From Ensifer sesbaniae (lineage in GTDB: Bacteria; Pseudomonadota; Alphaproteobacteria; Rhizobiales; Rhizobiaceae), in the NCBI RefSeq assembly GCF_013283665.1, contig NZ_JABEKU010000001.1, positions 930,001-994,000 on the forward strand: DNA of 64,000 nucleotides, written 5' to 3'. A program made the position numbers and the translations under genes. Each line of letters begins with the position of its first letter. Positions within the stretch are counted from its first letter, which is position 1. This document shows positions 28,047 through 35,344 of this stretch, piece by piece. The notes under the pieces are model-generated. The model worked only from the letters and a program-made list of their open reading frames with translations. It ran no database searches and was not told the DNA's origin.

Positions 28047-28844
28047 TCAGCGCCGGGCCGAGCGTGCATGCTCGTCGAAGAACAGGGCCTGGCTGATCAG
28101 CGCCTTGACCATGTCCGGATTGAACGGCTTTGTGACGAGGAAGGCCGGTTCCGGTCGCTTGCCGGTGAGCAGCCGTTCCGGGAAGGCGGTGATGAAGATC
28201 ACCGGCACCGCAGCCTGCGTGAGGATTTCGTTGACGGCATCGATACCCGAGCTGCCATCGGCAAGCTGGATGTCGGCGAGCACCATCTTCGGAGAGGTTT
28301 TGCGATAGAGATCCATAGCCTCCGTATGGGTGCGGGCGATGCCGGTGACCTTGTGACCGAGGCTGGTTACCATGTCTTCGATGTCGAGCGCGATCAGCGG
28401 TTCGTCTTCGATGATCAGCACATCGGTGGCGACCTGGCGCGAGATATCTTCCGAGGCAGCCGTCAACAGCTTTGAAAACTCGCCTTGGCTCAACCCCATG
28501 ATCTCGGCCGCATCGGCGATCGAGAAGCCTTCGACCGAGACGAGCAGAAAGGCCTGGCGCGGGGCAGGCGCGATCAGCGAGAGGTTGGCGGCCGCCTGTT
28601 TCTCCCAGGCAAACGGCGAGGCGTTTTCCGTCCGATCGATCGAAATCTTCTCGAACTGCGAGCAGAATAGCTTGTAGAGGCTGATTCGGTCGTTCGACGT
28701 GTCCGGAAAGAGGCTGATGTCTTCGATGAGTGCTTCGAGAACGGCGGCGACATAACCGTCACCCGCAGCCTGCGAACCGGTGACGGCGCGGGCGTAGCGG
28801 CGCAAAAAGGGCAGATGTGGCGCGATCCGGGTTGAAAGTGACAT
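28047..28844 (-). CDS. phyR: PhyR-type response regulator of the general stress response
   Basis: A 265-residue protein with an N-terminal ECF-sigma-like domain (residues about 1-130; the SIADAAEIMGLSQGEFSKLL segment resembles sigma region 4) and a C-terminal receiver domain (about 140-260) with acidic DVLIIEDEPLIALDIED, phospho-acceptor Asp in MVLADIQLAD and Lys in FLVTKPFNPD. When phosphorylated, PhyR binds the anti-sigma factor NepR and frees EcfG/RpoE2. In S. meliloti such proteins are RsiB1 and RsiB2, and the position beside the AI-2E-type gene fits RsiB2 (memory). ATG at 28844 has AAGGAAG 7-8 bases upstream. A NepR gene is divergent nearby. Confidence 0.92.
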   Translation of the reverse strand: MSLSTRIAPHLPFLRRYARAVTGSQAAGDGYVAAVLEALIEDISLFPDTSNDRISLYKLFCSQFEKISIDRTENASPFAWEKQAAANLSLIAPAPRQAFLLVSVEGFSIADAAEIMGLSQGEFSKLLTAASEDISRQVATDVLIIEDEPLIALDIEDMVTSLGHKVTGIARTHTEAMDLYRKTSPKMVLADIQLADGSSGIDAVNEILTQAAVPVIFITAFPERLLTGKRPEPAFLVTKPFNPDMVKALISQALFFDEHARSARR

Positions 28845-28939
28845 CAACGACTTCCTTAGGTGCAAAACGATTCGTTTGTTTTCTGAGGATAGGGGAGATC
28901 CGGCGGAATACGTGAATGGTTTTGAACACGTTTTTCGGC

Positions 28940-29048
28940 CTAGAGCATCCCACTTTCAAGTGGAATCACTTGAAAGTGGAAAGATGCTCTAGAAACAAAG
29001 TGCTAGAGCGACCTTAGTGCGTTCATCTGAACGCACGGCGCTCTAGAG
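28940..29048 (+). repeat. large palindromic intergenic element between phyR and nepR
   Basis: Two adjacent perfect hairpins. The first has arms CTAGAGCAT/ATGCTCTAG and CCACTTTCAAGTG/CACTTGAAAGTGG (28940-28992). The second has TAGAGCG/CGCTCTA enclosing GTGCGTTCA/TGAACGCAC. The second half matches the start of the RIME-like family in inverse orientation, so this is a mosaic relative. Confidence 0.8.
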
Positions 29049-29132
29049 CAAATCCGGCAAACCCCTGCAGCGGTCTTCCGTGCGGGCGGATTGAAGACAC
29101 GGGAAGACGGCAAGCGGCGGTAGATATTGAGC

Positions 29133-29333
29133 ATGGATGACGGGATCGAAAGACGGGATGGGCCGGGCAGGGAATTGGATGTGGCCGCAGAAGGCCCGGA
29201 TGCCCATGGATTGATCGGCGCCCGATTGAAGGCGCTATACCAGGCCTTGGAACAGGAGCCGGTTCCCGACCTCTTCATCGATCTGCTTGAAAAGCTGGAA
29301 AAAGCAGAAGCGACGGCTGAACGCGCGTCCTAA
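29133..29333 (+). CDS. nepR: NepR-type anti-sigma factor
   Basis: A 66-residue protein with the NepR core LIGARLKALYQALEQEPVP followed by DLFIDLLEKLEKAEA: the two amphipathic helices joined by EPVPD that clamp EcfG or PhyR. N- and C-terminal tails are disordered-looking. The ATG at 29133 is used; a TTG two codons upstream (29127) is possible. It holds the stress sigma inactive until PhyR-P takes it away. Divergent from phyR across a palindromic element. The EcfG sigma gene itself is not in this window. Confidence 0.9.
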   Translation: MDDGIERRDGPGRELDVAAEGPDAHGLIGARLKALYQALEQEPVPDLFIDLLEKLEKAEATAERAS

Positions 29334-29341
29334 CCCGCTTT

Positions 29342-29373
29342 ATGGAGAAACGGGCTTTGGCCCGTCTCTCCAT
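29342..29373. terminator. bidirectional terminator
   Basis: ATGGAGAAACGGGC, loop TTTG, GCCCGTCTCTCCAT: 14-bp stem with one mismatch, between the convergent nepR and lipoprotein genes. It lacks a strong T-run. Confidence 0.65.
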
Positions 29374-29384
29374 TGTCATGCCGA

Positions 29385-29633
29385 TCAGCAGGCCGCCTCA
29401 TAGCGACGGCCGTAGCGGTCGCGATAGATGCAGCGGCCCGGCTCGTTGGCATGTCCGATGAGCGCACCGGCGACACCACCAATCGCTGCGCCGACGGCTG
29501 CACCTCTGACATTGCCTGTTGCTGCGCCACCGATGATGGCGCCACCGGTTGCGCCGATTGCTGCACCCTTTTCCGTTTGCGTGCAGGCGGCCAGTGGGAG
29601 AATGAGGCTTGCTACGATCAGTAACTTTTTCAT
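29385..29633 (-). CDS. small glycine-zipper lipoprotein
   Basis: An 82-residue lipoprotein. The signal MKKLLIVASLILPLAAC ends in lipobox LAAC, and the mature part is a glycine-zipper run (IGATGGAIIGGAATGN, VGAAIGGVAGALIGH) followed by CIYRDRYGRRYEAAC. Such proteins sit in the outer membrane and resemble the 17-kDa surface antigen/YMGG families. Function unknown. Convergent with nepR. Confidence 0.85.
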   Translation of the reverse strand: MKKLLIVASLILPLAACTQTEKGAAIGATGGAIIGGAATGNVRGAAVGAAIGGVAGALIGHANEPGRCIYRDRYGRRYEAAC

Positions 29634-29758
29634 GACGCGTTCCTATCTGAAGGTTGCTCTGTTGAACATAGAATCGGTTGCTCGAAATTGATTTGCCGGG
29701 ACTGATGACGAACAGAATGACGACAATGAGGCATCTGTCGGTCGCACCCCGTGCCGCG

Positions 29759-29899
29759 TCATTGGCCAGCTTTGACTTGCTCGTAAGGAGCGAGCTCCGT
29801 GTTGTGTGTCTTTGCCTCCCAGCATCTCCTCCATCGCTCGGCCGCAGTCGCAGCACCTGTTATCGTTGCGAAAACGACGACTGCGGCGTTTTGTTCCAT
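29759..29899 (-). CDS. possible 46-residue protein behind a stress promoter
   Basis: Minus-strand ATG at 29899, stop at 29761-29759. The product has a hydrophobic start (AAVVVFATITGAATAA) and a polar tail. GGAGG lies only 2 bases before the ATG, which is poor spacing. The only strong support is the perfect leftward EcfG-type promoter about 120 bases upstream. It overlaps a plus-strand frame; at most one is real. Confidence 0.25.
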   Translation of the reverse strand: MEQNAAVVVFATITGAATAAERWRRCWEAKTHNTELAPYEQVKAGQ

Positions 29900-30020
29900 A
29901 GCCTCCGCTCGGGCATCGCATCGTGCGGCGGTAGTGTATCGCGCAGTCGTGCTCGTCGGCGGCAGTGACGGCTGCCGGAGTGGTGTTCTTGCGAATCTAA
30001 AGCGCGAGGCGGGCGCGGCC

Positions 30021-30045
30021 AACGCATTACGCGGGCAAAGGTTCC
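30021..30045 (-). promoter_or_regulatory. EcfG/RpoE2-type promoter, leftward
   Basis: Minus strand: GGAAC (30045-30041), 16-base spacer, CGTT (30024-30021). Confidence 0.55.
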
Positions 30046-30069
30046 AACAAAAATTTGATCTCGGTCGGC

Positions 30070-30095
30070 GGAACGGGAGGGCATGCATAGCCGTT
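30070..30095 (+). promoter_or_regulatory. EcfG/RpoE2-type promoter, rightward
   Basis: GGAAC (30070-30074), 17-base spacer, CGTT (30092-30095), 35 bases before the gene at 30130 and likely also serving the CsbD-like gene behind it. Confidence 0.7.
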
Positions 30096-30129
30096 TGCCG
30101 TTCTCAAGTTTGACGCTGGGAACATGCCC

Positions 30130-30453
30130 ATGGAACATATCGCTGCCATCATCGTCCTGGTCGGCTGCTTGCAGCCCACGGATGCCTGCCGCGAGGTGCC
30201 GGCGCCGATCGAAGCCTTCGAAACTGTAGACGAATGCCGAGAACTGCTTTCGCCGGCGATCGAGGCGACCGCCGGGAGCTTCAAGCATGCCTATGGCGCC
30301 TGTGCCGAGGTCGACCCGGCCCTGTTTGTGGAGGAGGCGACGATCGAATGGCAGGTTACCGCTTCGGGTCGCCTGCAGGTCAAGATGCAGCTAGATGACG
30401 GCAGCTACGCCGTCGCAGCGCGCCACGGCGGCAATGCGAAGGGCCGCAATTGA
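30130..30453 (+). CDS. small exported-looking protein of unknown function
   Basis: A 107-residue protein. A short hydrophobic start ([16 protein letters not shown]) is followed by a soluble part with four cysteines, which would suit a periplasmic disulfide-bonded protein. ATG at 30130 has GGGA 8 bases upstream; an ATG two codons earlier (30124) is too close. Directly downstream of a perfect EcfG-type promoter and 47 bases before a CsbD-like gene, so probably a stress-induced pair. No family recognised. Confidence 0.65.
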   Translation: MEHIAAIIVLVGCLQPTDACREVPAPIEAFETVDECRELLSPAIEATAGSFKHAYGACAEVDPALFVEEATIEWQVTASGRLQVKMQLDDGSYAVAARHGGNAKGRN

Positions 30454-30500
30454 ATTCGCTGGGCGCCGCGCCGCGGCGTCGTCAACCGAAAGGCGAAGCA

Positions 30501-30698
30501 ATGAACTGGGATATCGTTAAAGGCAAATGGCATGAACTGAAAGGCAAGGTTCAGGCGCATTGGGGCGAACTCACCAACGACGACCTCGACGTCATCGATG
30601 GTCGCCGGGAGGAGCTTGCGGGGCGCATTCAAGCCCGTTACGGGGTCGCGCGCGACGAGGCTGAGCGACAGATCGACGAATGGATGTCTCGGCGCTGA
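30501..30698 (+). CDS. CsbD-family stress protein
   Basis: A 65-residue CsbD-like protein: [18 protein letters not shown], then [19 protein letters not shown] and a C-terminal helix. CsbD-family proteins are small, hydrophilic, abundant in stressed or stationary cells and of unknown molecular role. ATG at 30501 follows AAGGCG. Probably co-transcribed with the preceding gene from the EcfG-type promoter at 30070, which matches the known link of CsbD genes with general stress sigma factors. Confidence 0.88.
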   Translation: MNWDIVKGKWHELKGKVQAHWGELTNDDLDVIDGRREELAGRIQARYGVARDEAERQIDEWMSRR

Positions 30699-30789
30699 GG
30701 CATGCCGCGCGAAAGTCCGCAGCGATTTTGCGATAGGACATGCGAAGTGTCCAAACATGAAGCGCAAGGCGCGAATCTGAAGGATCGCG

Positions 30790-30864
30790 ATGGGCTACGG
30801 GGAAATTCTTGATATCGTCAAGGGTGAATTATTCCCCAGTAATGCTCAAGTGCGAATACGGTAA
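30790..30864 (+). CDS. possible 24-residue peptide
   Basis: ATG at 30790 with GAAGGA 6-7 bases upstream encodes MGYGEILDIVKGELFPSNAQ plus four residues. It sits in an AT-rich stretch (about 30800-30900) unlike its neighbours. Its start echoes the CsbD opening (IVKGE), so it could be a remnant of a CsbD duplicate. Confidence 0.25.
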   Translation: MGYGEILDIVKGELFPSNAQVRIR

Positions 30865-30933
30865 GGGAAAATATAATAAGACCAGACGTCCGGTGTTGGT
30901 CACGGTCGCTTCTTATTCACCTGCAGAGTTTGG

Positions 30934-31131
30934 TTATTTCTTCTTTTTCATCCGTTCGCGCCGGCGAAGTTCTTTGAGAAGATGTTCGAGTTTTGCGCTC
31001 TGATCTTCGCTGCTGCTGACGTATAGTTCGCGCATCGTCTTGCCGATGTGGAGATTCCGGTCCTGGATATCCCTTCTCTCCCGACCCGCTTCAACCGCAG
31101 TTTTCCAGATATGTGCTGCCGGCATTTTCAT
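30934..31131 (-). CDS. small NepR-like helical protein without the EPVP linker
   Basis: A 65-residue, very basic protein. The segment LHIGKTMRELYVSSSEDQSA, followed by KLEHLLKELRRRE, matches the spacing of NepR (IGxxLRxLY ... LLxxL) within one residue, but the conserved EPVPD between the helices is replaced by EDQSA. The C-terminus ends in KKKK. ATG at 31131 has AGGG about 8 bases upstream. A perfect EcfG-type promoter lies 29-53 bases before it on the same strand. It could be a degenerate anti-sigma factor, a decoy or an unrelated small helical protein. Confidence 0.6.
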   Translation of the reverse strand: MKMPAAHIWKTAVEAGRERRDIQDRNLHIGKTMRELYVSSSEDQSAKLEHLLKELRRRERMKKKK

Positions 31132-31159
31132 TTCGACCCTGCATATTCCTTGGAGGAGG

Positions 31160-31184
31160 AACGTCAGAGTATCGCGAAGGTTCC
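31160..31184 (-). promoter_or_regulatory. EcfG/RpoE2-type promoter
   Basis: Minus strand: GGAAC (31184-31180), 16-base spacer, CGTT (31163-31160), directly upstream of the NepR-like gene. Confidence 0.7.
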
Positions 31185-31300
31185 GGGCGTTTCCTGTACA
31201 AACAGTCTCGAATCGGGACTCTTTTGTCTATCATGGTAAATCATTGGTTAATGGTCTGTTGAGATGAAGGTTCGCGTAGATCGCATTTCATATGCCATTC

Positions 31301-31325
31301 GGAACAAAGTGATAGTTGTGGCGTT
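31301..31325 (+). promoter_or_regulatory. EcfG/RpoE2-type promoter
   Basis: GGAAC (31301-31305), 16-base spacer, CGTT (31322-31325), 34 bases before the DUF1328 gene. Confidence 0.75.
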
Positions 31326-31358
31326 TGCTCTGCAGTAATCCTGGCAAGGAGAATTGCT

Positions 31359-31523
31359 ATGTTATACTATGCACTTGTCTTTCTCGTTGTGGCAATCATA
31401 GCGGGTGTACTTGGTTTCAGTGGCATCGCGGGGGCCTCCGCGGGGATCGCGCAGGTCCTTTTCTTCCTTTTCCTCGTCTTCCTGGTGATTTCGCTGGTTG
31501 CAGGCCTGGTGCGTCGAGGCTGA
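31359..31523 (+). CDS. DUF1328 small membrane protein
   Basis: A 54-residue protein, [20 protein letters not shown] then [19 protein letters not shown] and a VRRG tail: two membrane helices separated by the small-residue loop typical of DUF1328/UPF0391 (YtjA-like) proteins. AAGGAG sits 7 bases before the ATG. Directly behind a perfect EcfG-type promoter. Such genes are frequent general-stress targets in rhizobia; molecular role unknown. Confidence 0.85.
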   Translation: MLYYALVFLVVAIIAGVLGFSGIAGASAGIAQVLFFLFLVFLVISLVAGLVRRG

Positions 31524-31833
31524 GCGGTCGCAAATTTGAGCGGGTTCGAAACGGGCGGCGGCAACGTCGCCCTTGCTGCATCTGACCTCTCGGCTTGGTC
31601 TTGCTTGCCCTTACGGGCCGGCTTGGCTATTGATGCCGAAACCGCAGCTTTTTCCTTGAGGGTACCGAGCATCGTGAAATCGCTGGAACTTGGCTGAAGA
31701 TCAGGTCGCCTCTTCGATCGTGGCAATCTCCTCCAGCCATCTGCTGCGGATCCTCCTGAGCCGCAGCGATATTCGAGCGAGCAACCGACGTGGGGCGGCG
31801 GCTTGACTTGATCGGACAATGGGGCAGCCGCAA
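31524..31833 (+). other. 310-bp gap, no gene supported
   Basis: A 150-codon minus-strand frame (31367-31819) crosses this gap but runs antisense through the whole DUF1328 gene and has shadow-like composition. No terminator or promoter stands out. Confidence 0.5.
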
Positions 31834-33087
31834 ATGAAGACTGATGTAGTGGTTCTCGGCGCCGGTATCGTCGGCATTTCCACCGCCATCCATCTGGCGC
31901 GGCGTGGCAAGTCGGTGGTGCTGCTCGACCGTCGCGGTGCCGGCGAGGAAACCTCCTACGGCAATGCGGGCCTGATCCAGCGCGAGGGGGTGTTTCCCTA
32001 TGGCTTCCCGCACGACTTCGGGGCGCTCTTCCGCTACGCGCTGAACAATACCATCGACGCGTCCTATCATTTCCGGGCCCTGCCGGGGCTAGTGCCGTTC
32101 TTGGCCCGCTACTGGTGGCATTCGGGCTTTACCCAGCACCAGCGCATCGCGCATCTCTATGCGCCGTTGATCGAGCATTCGATCAGCGAGCACCAGGACC
32201 TGATCGAGGCCTCCGGCGCCGGCGACCTCATCCGCAAGGATGGCTGGATGAAGGTGTTTCGTACGGAGAAGGAGCGAGACGCCGCCTACAAGGAGGCGGA
32301 GAAGCTCTCGGCCGGCTTCGGCGTCAATCACCAGAAGCTTTCGACGAGCGAGCTGAAGACGATCGAGCCGTCGATCAGGGCCGATCTCGTTGGCGGCCTG
32401 CGCTGGAGCGATCCCTGGTCGATCCGCGACCCGCACAGCCTCAACAAGGCCTATCTCGCCTATTTCCAGTCCTTGGGTGGGCGTCTGGTTTCCGGCGACG
32501 CGGCAACCACGGAGCATATCCTCGAAGGCCCCGGCTGGCGCGTCGCGACACCCGAGGGACCGCTGGAGACGCGCGAGGTGGTCGTGGCGCTCGGTCCCTG
32601 GGCTGACACGGTCACCCGCAAGCTCGGCTACCATTTCCCGCTGGCGGTCAAGCGCGGCTACCATATGCACTACGGCGTGCAGGAGGGCGCGCAACTCAAC
32701 AACTGGGTGCTCGACGCCGAGAGGGGCTATTTCCTCGCGCCGATGCTGCGCGGTGTGCGCCTCACCACCGGCGCCGAATTTGCCTGGCGCGACGCGCCGA
32801 AGACGCCAGTGCAATTGACGCGGGCCGAGCGAGTGGCGCGCGAGTTCTTCCCGCTCGCGGAACGCCGCGACGAGGAGCCATGGATGGGCGCGCGTCCCTG
32901 CACGCCCGACATGATGCCGGTCATCGGCAAGGCGCCGCGCCACGAGGGCCTGTGGTTCGCCTTCGGCCATGCGCATCATGGCATGACACTCGGGCCCGTG
33001 ACCGGCCGGGCGCTGGCAGAGGCCATGACCGGCGAAAAGACAGTGATCGATATCGCGCCCTACCGCCCGGAACGCTTCCTGGTCTAA
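31834..33087 (+). CDS. FAD-dependent oxidoreductase (D-amino acid dehydrogenase-like)
   Basis: A 417-residue DAO/DadA-family flavoprotein. The dinucleotide-binding motif VVVLGAGIVGISTAIHLARRG is at the N-terminus, and the C-terminal family block GARPCTPDMMPVIGKAP is followed by HAHHGMTLGPVTGR. It probably oxidises a D-amino or N-methyl amino acid, passing electrons to the respiratory chain. ATG at 31834 has GGGGC 8 bases upstream; 31819 is an alternative. No amino-acid racemase is adjacent. Substrate undetermined. Confidence 0.87.
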   Translation: MKTDVVVLGAGIVGISTAIHLARRGKSVVLLDRRGAGEETSYGNAGLIQREGVFPYGFPHDFGALFRYALNNTIDASYHFRALPGLVPFLARYWWHSGFTQHQRIAHLYAPLIEHSISEHQDLIEASGAGDLIRKDGWMKVFRTEKERDAAYKEAEKLSAGFGVNHQKLSTSELKTIEPSIRADLVGGLRWSDPWSIRDPHSLNKAYLAYFQSLGGRLVSGDAATTEHILEGPGWRVATPEGPLETREVVVALGPWADTVTRKLGYHFPLAVKRGYHMHYGVQEGAQLNNWVLDAERGYFLAPMLRGVRLTTGAEFAWRDAPKTPVQLTRAERVAREFFPLAERRDEEPWMGARPCTPDMMPVIGKAPRHEGLWFAFGHAHHGMTLGPVTGRALAEAMTGEKTVIDIAPYRPERFLV

Positions 33088-33170
33088 AGCAATTCCGCAA
33101 GAAGTATCGGGCGGTTTTCCGTCCGGAAGCGCGTTTCAAGTATTGTGCGGGCAGGCTGCGCGCAATGCTT

Positions 33171-33204
33171 GAACAAGGCCGGAGCAATGCTTCCGGTCTT
33201 GTTC
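33171..33204. terminator. bidirectional hairpin between convergent genes
   Basis: AACAAGGCCGGAGC pairs with GCTTCCGGTCTTGTT around AAT. T-runs are weak on both sides. Confidence 0.6.
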
Positions 33205-33218
33205 GTTTGCCAGTCGGT

Positions 33219-33959
33219 TCAGGCGTTGGTGCCGCCGTCGATGGTGAATTCGGCGCCGGTGATACTGCGGCCGTCGGGACCAGCAAGCCACGCGACGACA
33301 CCTGCCACATCGCTTGCTTCGTTGAAGCGCGGGATCGCCATCAGCCCGCGCTGCGGACCGGCGTGCTCGCCATCGGCAGGGTTCATGTCCGTATCCGTCG
33401 AGCCGGGATGGACAACGTTGACGGTGATCCCCCTCGGCCCGAGATCGCGCGCCACCGCCTTGGTAAACCCGACCAGGGCGCTCTTGCTCAGCACATAAAG
33501 GCTCATGCCGGGCCACGGAACGCGGGCGGCGAGGTTGCTGCCGATCGAGATGACACGTCCACCATCGGGCATGTGCGCAGCCGCGGCGCGCGTCGCAACG
33601 AACACGGCCTTCACATTGACGTCGATTGTCCGGTCGAAATCGTCGGTGGTCACCTCCGTCACCGTTCCGGCATCGAATACACCGGCATTGTTGACGAGGA
33701 TATCGATGCGGCCGTGTTTTTCGGCGACTGTCTGGACGGCGGCCTCGACGGCGCCCGCCTCGCGATTGTCCGCCTTGATTGCCAACGCGCTGCCGCCGGC
33801 CCGCGTGATCTCCGTCACCAGCGTCTCGGCCTTCGCCTTGGATTGACTGTAGGTCACCGCTACGGTTGCGCCTTCCGCCGCCAGCCGTTTTGCGATTGCC
33901 GCGCCGATGCCACGGCTGCCGCCCGTCACCAGGGCCACCTTGTCTTTCAGATTCGTCAC
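33219..33959 (-). CDS. short-chain dehydrogenase/reductase
   Basis: A 246-residue classical SDR. Cofactor motif TGGSRGIGAAIAKRLA (TGxxxGxG), NNAG in DILVNNAGVFD, active-site Ser in SIGSNLAAR and catalytic YxxxK in YVLSKSALVG. Ends with the family closing TGAEFTIDGGTNA. Likely NADP(H)-dependent; substrate unknown. Start is a GTG at 33959 behind GGAGAG. A longer in-frame start (34571) would run over the divergent TetR gene and is rejected. Shares an operator region with the TetR gene, which probably represses it. Confidence 0.88.
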   Translation of the reverse strand: MTNLKDKVALVTGGSRGIGAAIAKRLAAEGATVAVTYSQSKAKAETLVTEITRAGGSALAIKADNREAGAVEAAVQTVAEKHGRIDILVNNAGVFDAGTVTEVTTDDFDRTIDVNVKAVFVATRAAAAHMPDGGRVISIGSNLAARVPWPGMSLYVLSKSALVGFTKAVARDLGPRGITVNVVHPGSTDTDMNPADGEHAGPQRGLMAIPRFNEASDVAGVVAWLAGPDGRSITGAEFTIDGGTNA

Positions 33960-33975
33960 TGCGTCTCTCCATATT

Positions 33976-33991
33976 TGTAGTGATCGATACA
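33976..33991. promoter_or_regulatory. TetR operator, copy 1
   Basis: TGTAGTGATCGATACA, an imperfect palindrome centred on GATC, set inside a wider CTCCATAT/ATATGGAG dyad, 17 bases before the SDR start. Confidence 0.65.
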
Positions 33992-34032
33992 TATATGGAG
34001 AGACGACTTGCCAGGCACTGTCAAGCGATTTA

Positions 34033-34048
34033 TGTATTGATCGATACA
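34033..34048. promoter_or_regulatory. TetR operator, copy 2
   Basis: TGTATTGATCGATACA, identical to copy 1 at 15 of 16 bases, 16 bases before the TetR start codon. Centres are 57 bp apart. Confidence 0.65.
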
Positions 34049-34064
34049 GAAAGGAATTGCTCCC

Positions 34065-34685
34065 ATGCCGAGCCGCGGCCGTCCACGCAATTTTTCCCGA
34101 GAGGAGGCGCTGGCGCGTGCCATGCAGCTGTTCTGGGATAAGGGCTACGACAACACGTCGCTTGCGGATCTGACCCAGGCAATGGGGCTGAAACCGCCGA
34201 GCCTCTACGCCGCCTTCGGCAGCAAGGCACGGCTCTTCATCGAAGCGGTCGATCTCTATGGCCGGACGGGTGGCGCCGGCATCTGGGATCATCTGGAGTC
34301 GGCGCCCACGGCCAAGGCGGCGGTACACGACCTCTTGAGACGAACCGCCGACAACTTCACCCGCGGCGGCGAACCGCGCGGCTGCATGGTCGTGCTCTCG
34401 GCGCCGCAGATGGCGGGCGGGGATGCAGAGGTCTGTGACGCGCTGAAGATGCGTCGTCTTCAGAAGCAGGTTGCGCTCGAGCGGCGGTTTGAGCGCGCCA
34501 TCGCAGAAGGCGACCTGCCGGAAGGCACCCCATGCGCGGCAATCGCGGCCTATGTCGCTTCGCTCCAGCACGGAATGTCAATCGAAGCCCGCGACGGGGC
34601 GACACGAGAAACCCTGCTGGCAATCGCCGACTGCGCAGCCGCGGGCTGGGATGCGATGATCGCGGCATCGATCAAGCCGAATTGA
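34065..34685 (+). CDS. TetR-family repressor
   Basis: A 206-residue TetR regulator. N-terminal helix-turn-helix: FSREEALARAMQLFWDKGYD, then TSLADLTQAMGLKPPSLYAAFGSK. The C-terminal ligand domain carries the GEPRGCMVVLSA segment common in TetR members next to SDR genes. AAGGA is 9 bases before the ATG. Divergent from the SDR gene with two nearly identical operators between them. Confidence 0.9.
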   Translation: MPSRGRPRNFSREEALARAMQLFWDKGYDNTSLADLTQAMGLKPPSLYAAFGSKARLFIEAVDLYGRTGGAGIWDHLESAPTAKAAVHDLLRRTADNFTRGGEPRGCMVVLSAPQMAGGDAEVCDALKMRRLQKQVALERRFERAIAEGDLPEGTPCAAIAAYVASLQHGMSIEARDGATRETLLAIADCAAAGWDAMIAASIKPN

Positions 34686-34767
34686 GCGCGCGCTCGATCT
34701 GCCGCGTGATCCCACTCCGCGAATTGGCCGGAGGGAGAGCCCTCCAGCCACCGGTACGGTCAGCCGT

Positions 34768-35211
34768 TTACTGTGCGGGCTGCGTCATATTGGGCGTGGT
34801 GCCCGGGGTAGAGCCCTGCGTTTCGGGCGTCTGGGTACCCTGCTGCGGCGTCGCTTCGGGTGCCGGCTGCGTCGCCGTTCCGCTGGAGGGTGCCGTGCCG
34901 GTGTCGGCCGGCGGCGTGGCCTGGCCCGTCGTGCCCGTGCCCGGCGCCGTCGCATCAGGGGTTGCCTGGCCAGTCGCCGGCTGGTCCGTCGTCGGCGGCG
35001 GTGCCGCCGTTTCGGCCGAATCGCGGCTCAGTTCAGCCGGCAGCCAGGCGATCAGCGCCAATACCAGACCGGCGAGCAGGATGATGACGATCGGCCAGTT
35101 GCTGCGCCCCGAGCGGGCCGGAGGCACATCGCTCATCTGCGTTTGCGGCATAGGCTGCCCGGTCACCGGATCGATTACCGGCTTGTCCTTGAAGTCTTCC
35201 TGCTTGTTCAT
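34768..35211 (-). CDS. single-pass membrane protein with Pro/Thr-rich tail
   Basis: A 147-residue protein: a short cytoplasmic part (DPVTGQPMPQTQMSDVPPA), one membrane helix (WPIVIILLAGLVLALIAWL), then a low-complexity Pro/Thr/Ala/Gly periplasmic tail. The DPVTGQPMP motif recurs in small rhizobial membrane proteins. ATG at 35211 has AGAGG 8-9 bases upstream; 35220 is also possible. An EcfG-type promoter lies about 130 bases upstream. Function unknown. Confidence 0.72.
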   Translation of the reverse strand: MNKQEDFKDKPVIDPVTGQPMPQTQMSDVPPARSGRSNWPIVIILLAGLVLALIAWLPAELSRDSAETAAPPPTTDQPATGQATPDATAPGTGTTGQATPPADTGTAPSSGTATQPAPEATPQQGTQTPETQGSTPGTTPNMTQPAQ

Positions 35212-35344
35212 TGCGTTCATCCTCTTCTTGGCGTCCTCCTGGCCACAGGCGACTGCTCCTGAACCTTCCCCGGCAGTCGTGGGCAACGGATTTCGCGCCG
35301 TCGCGAAGCGACAAGGGCGCCCGGGGGCGCGTGGCATAACCGTA

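Larger units (their letters stand above)
29634..30129 (+). other. about 500-bp gap with divergent stress promoters
   Basis: Holds two back-to-back EcfG-type promoters at 30021-30045 (leftward) and 30070-30095 (rightward). Candidate products of the leftward promoter: a 46-codon frame on the minus strand (29759-29899, beginning MEQNAAVVVFATITGAAT) or an untranslated RNA. A GTG frame at 29799 (+) has a good AAGGAG but no other support. Confidence 0.5.

Noticed and set aside
28905-28940. GGAAT ... CGTT upstream of nepR
   Set aside because: The -35 has a mismatch and the spacer is about 19 bases, so it does not meet the EcfG consensus.
29799-30113. 104-codon plus-strand frame with GTG start and AAGGAG
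   Set aside because: Apart from the ribosome-site match there is no family, no promoter, and it overlaps a leftward stress promoter and another small frame.
31367-31819. 150-codon minus-strand frame
   Set aside because: It passes antisense through the whole DUF1328 gene and has low-complexity shadow composition.
33960-34571. N-terminal extension of the SDR frame
   Set aside because: It runs antisense through the TetR gene and over the operators; the GTG at 33959 gives the normal SDR length.
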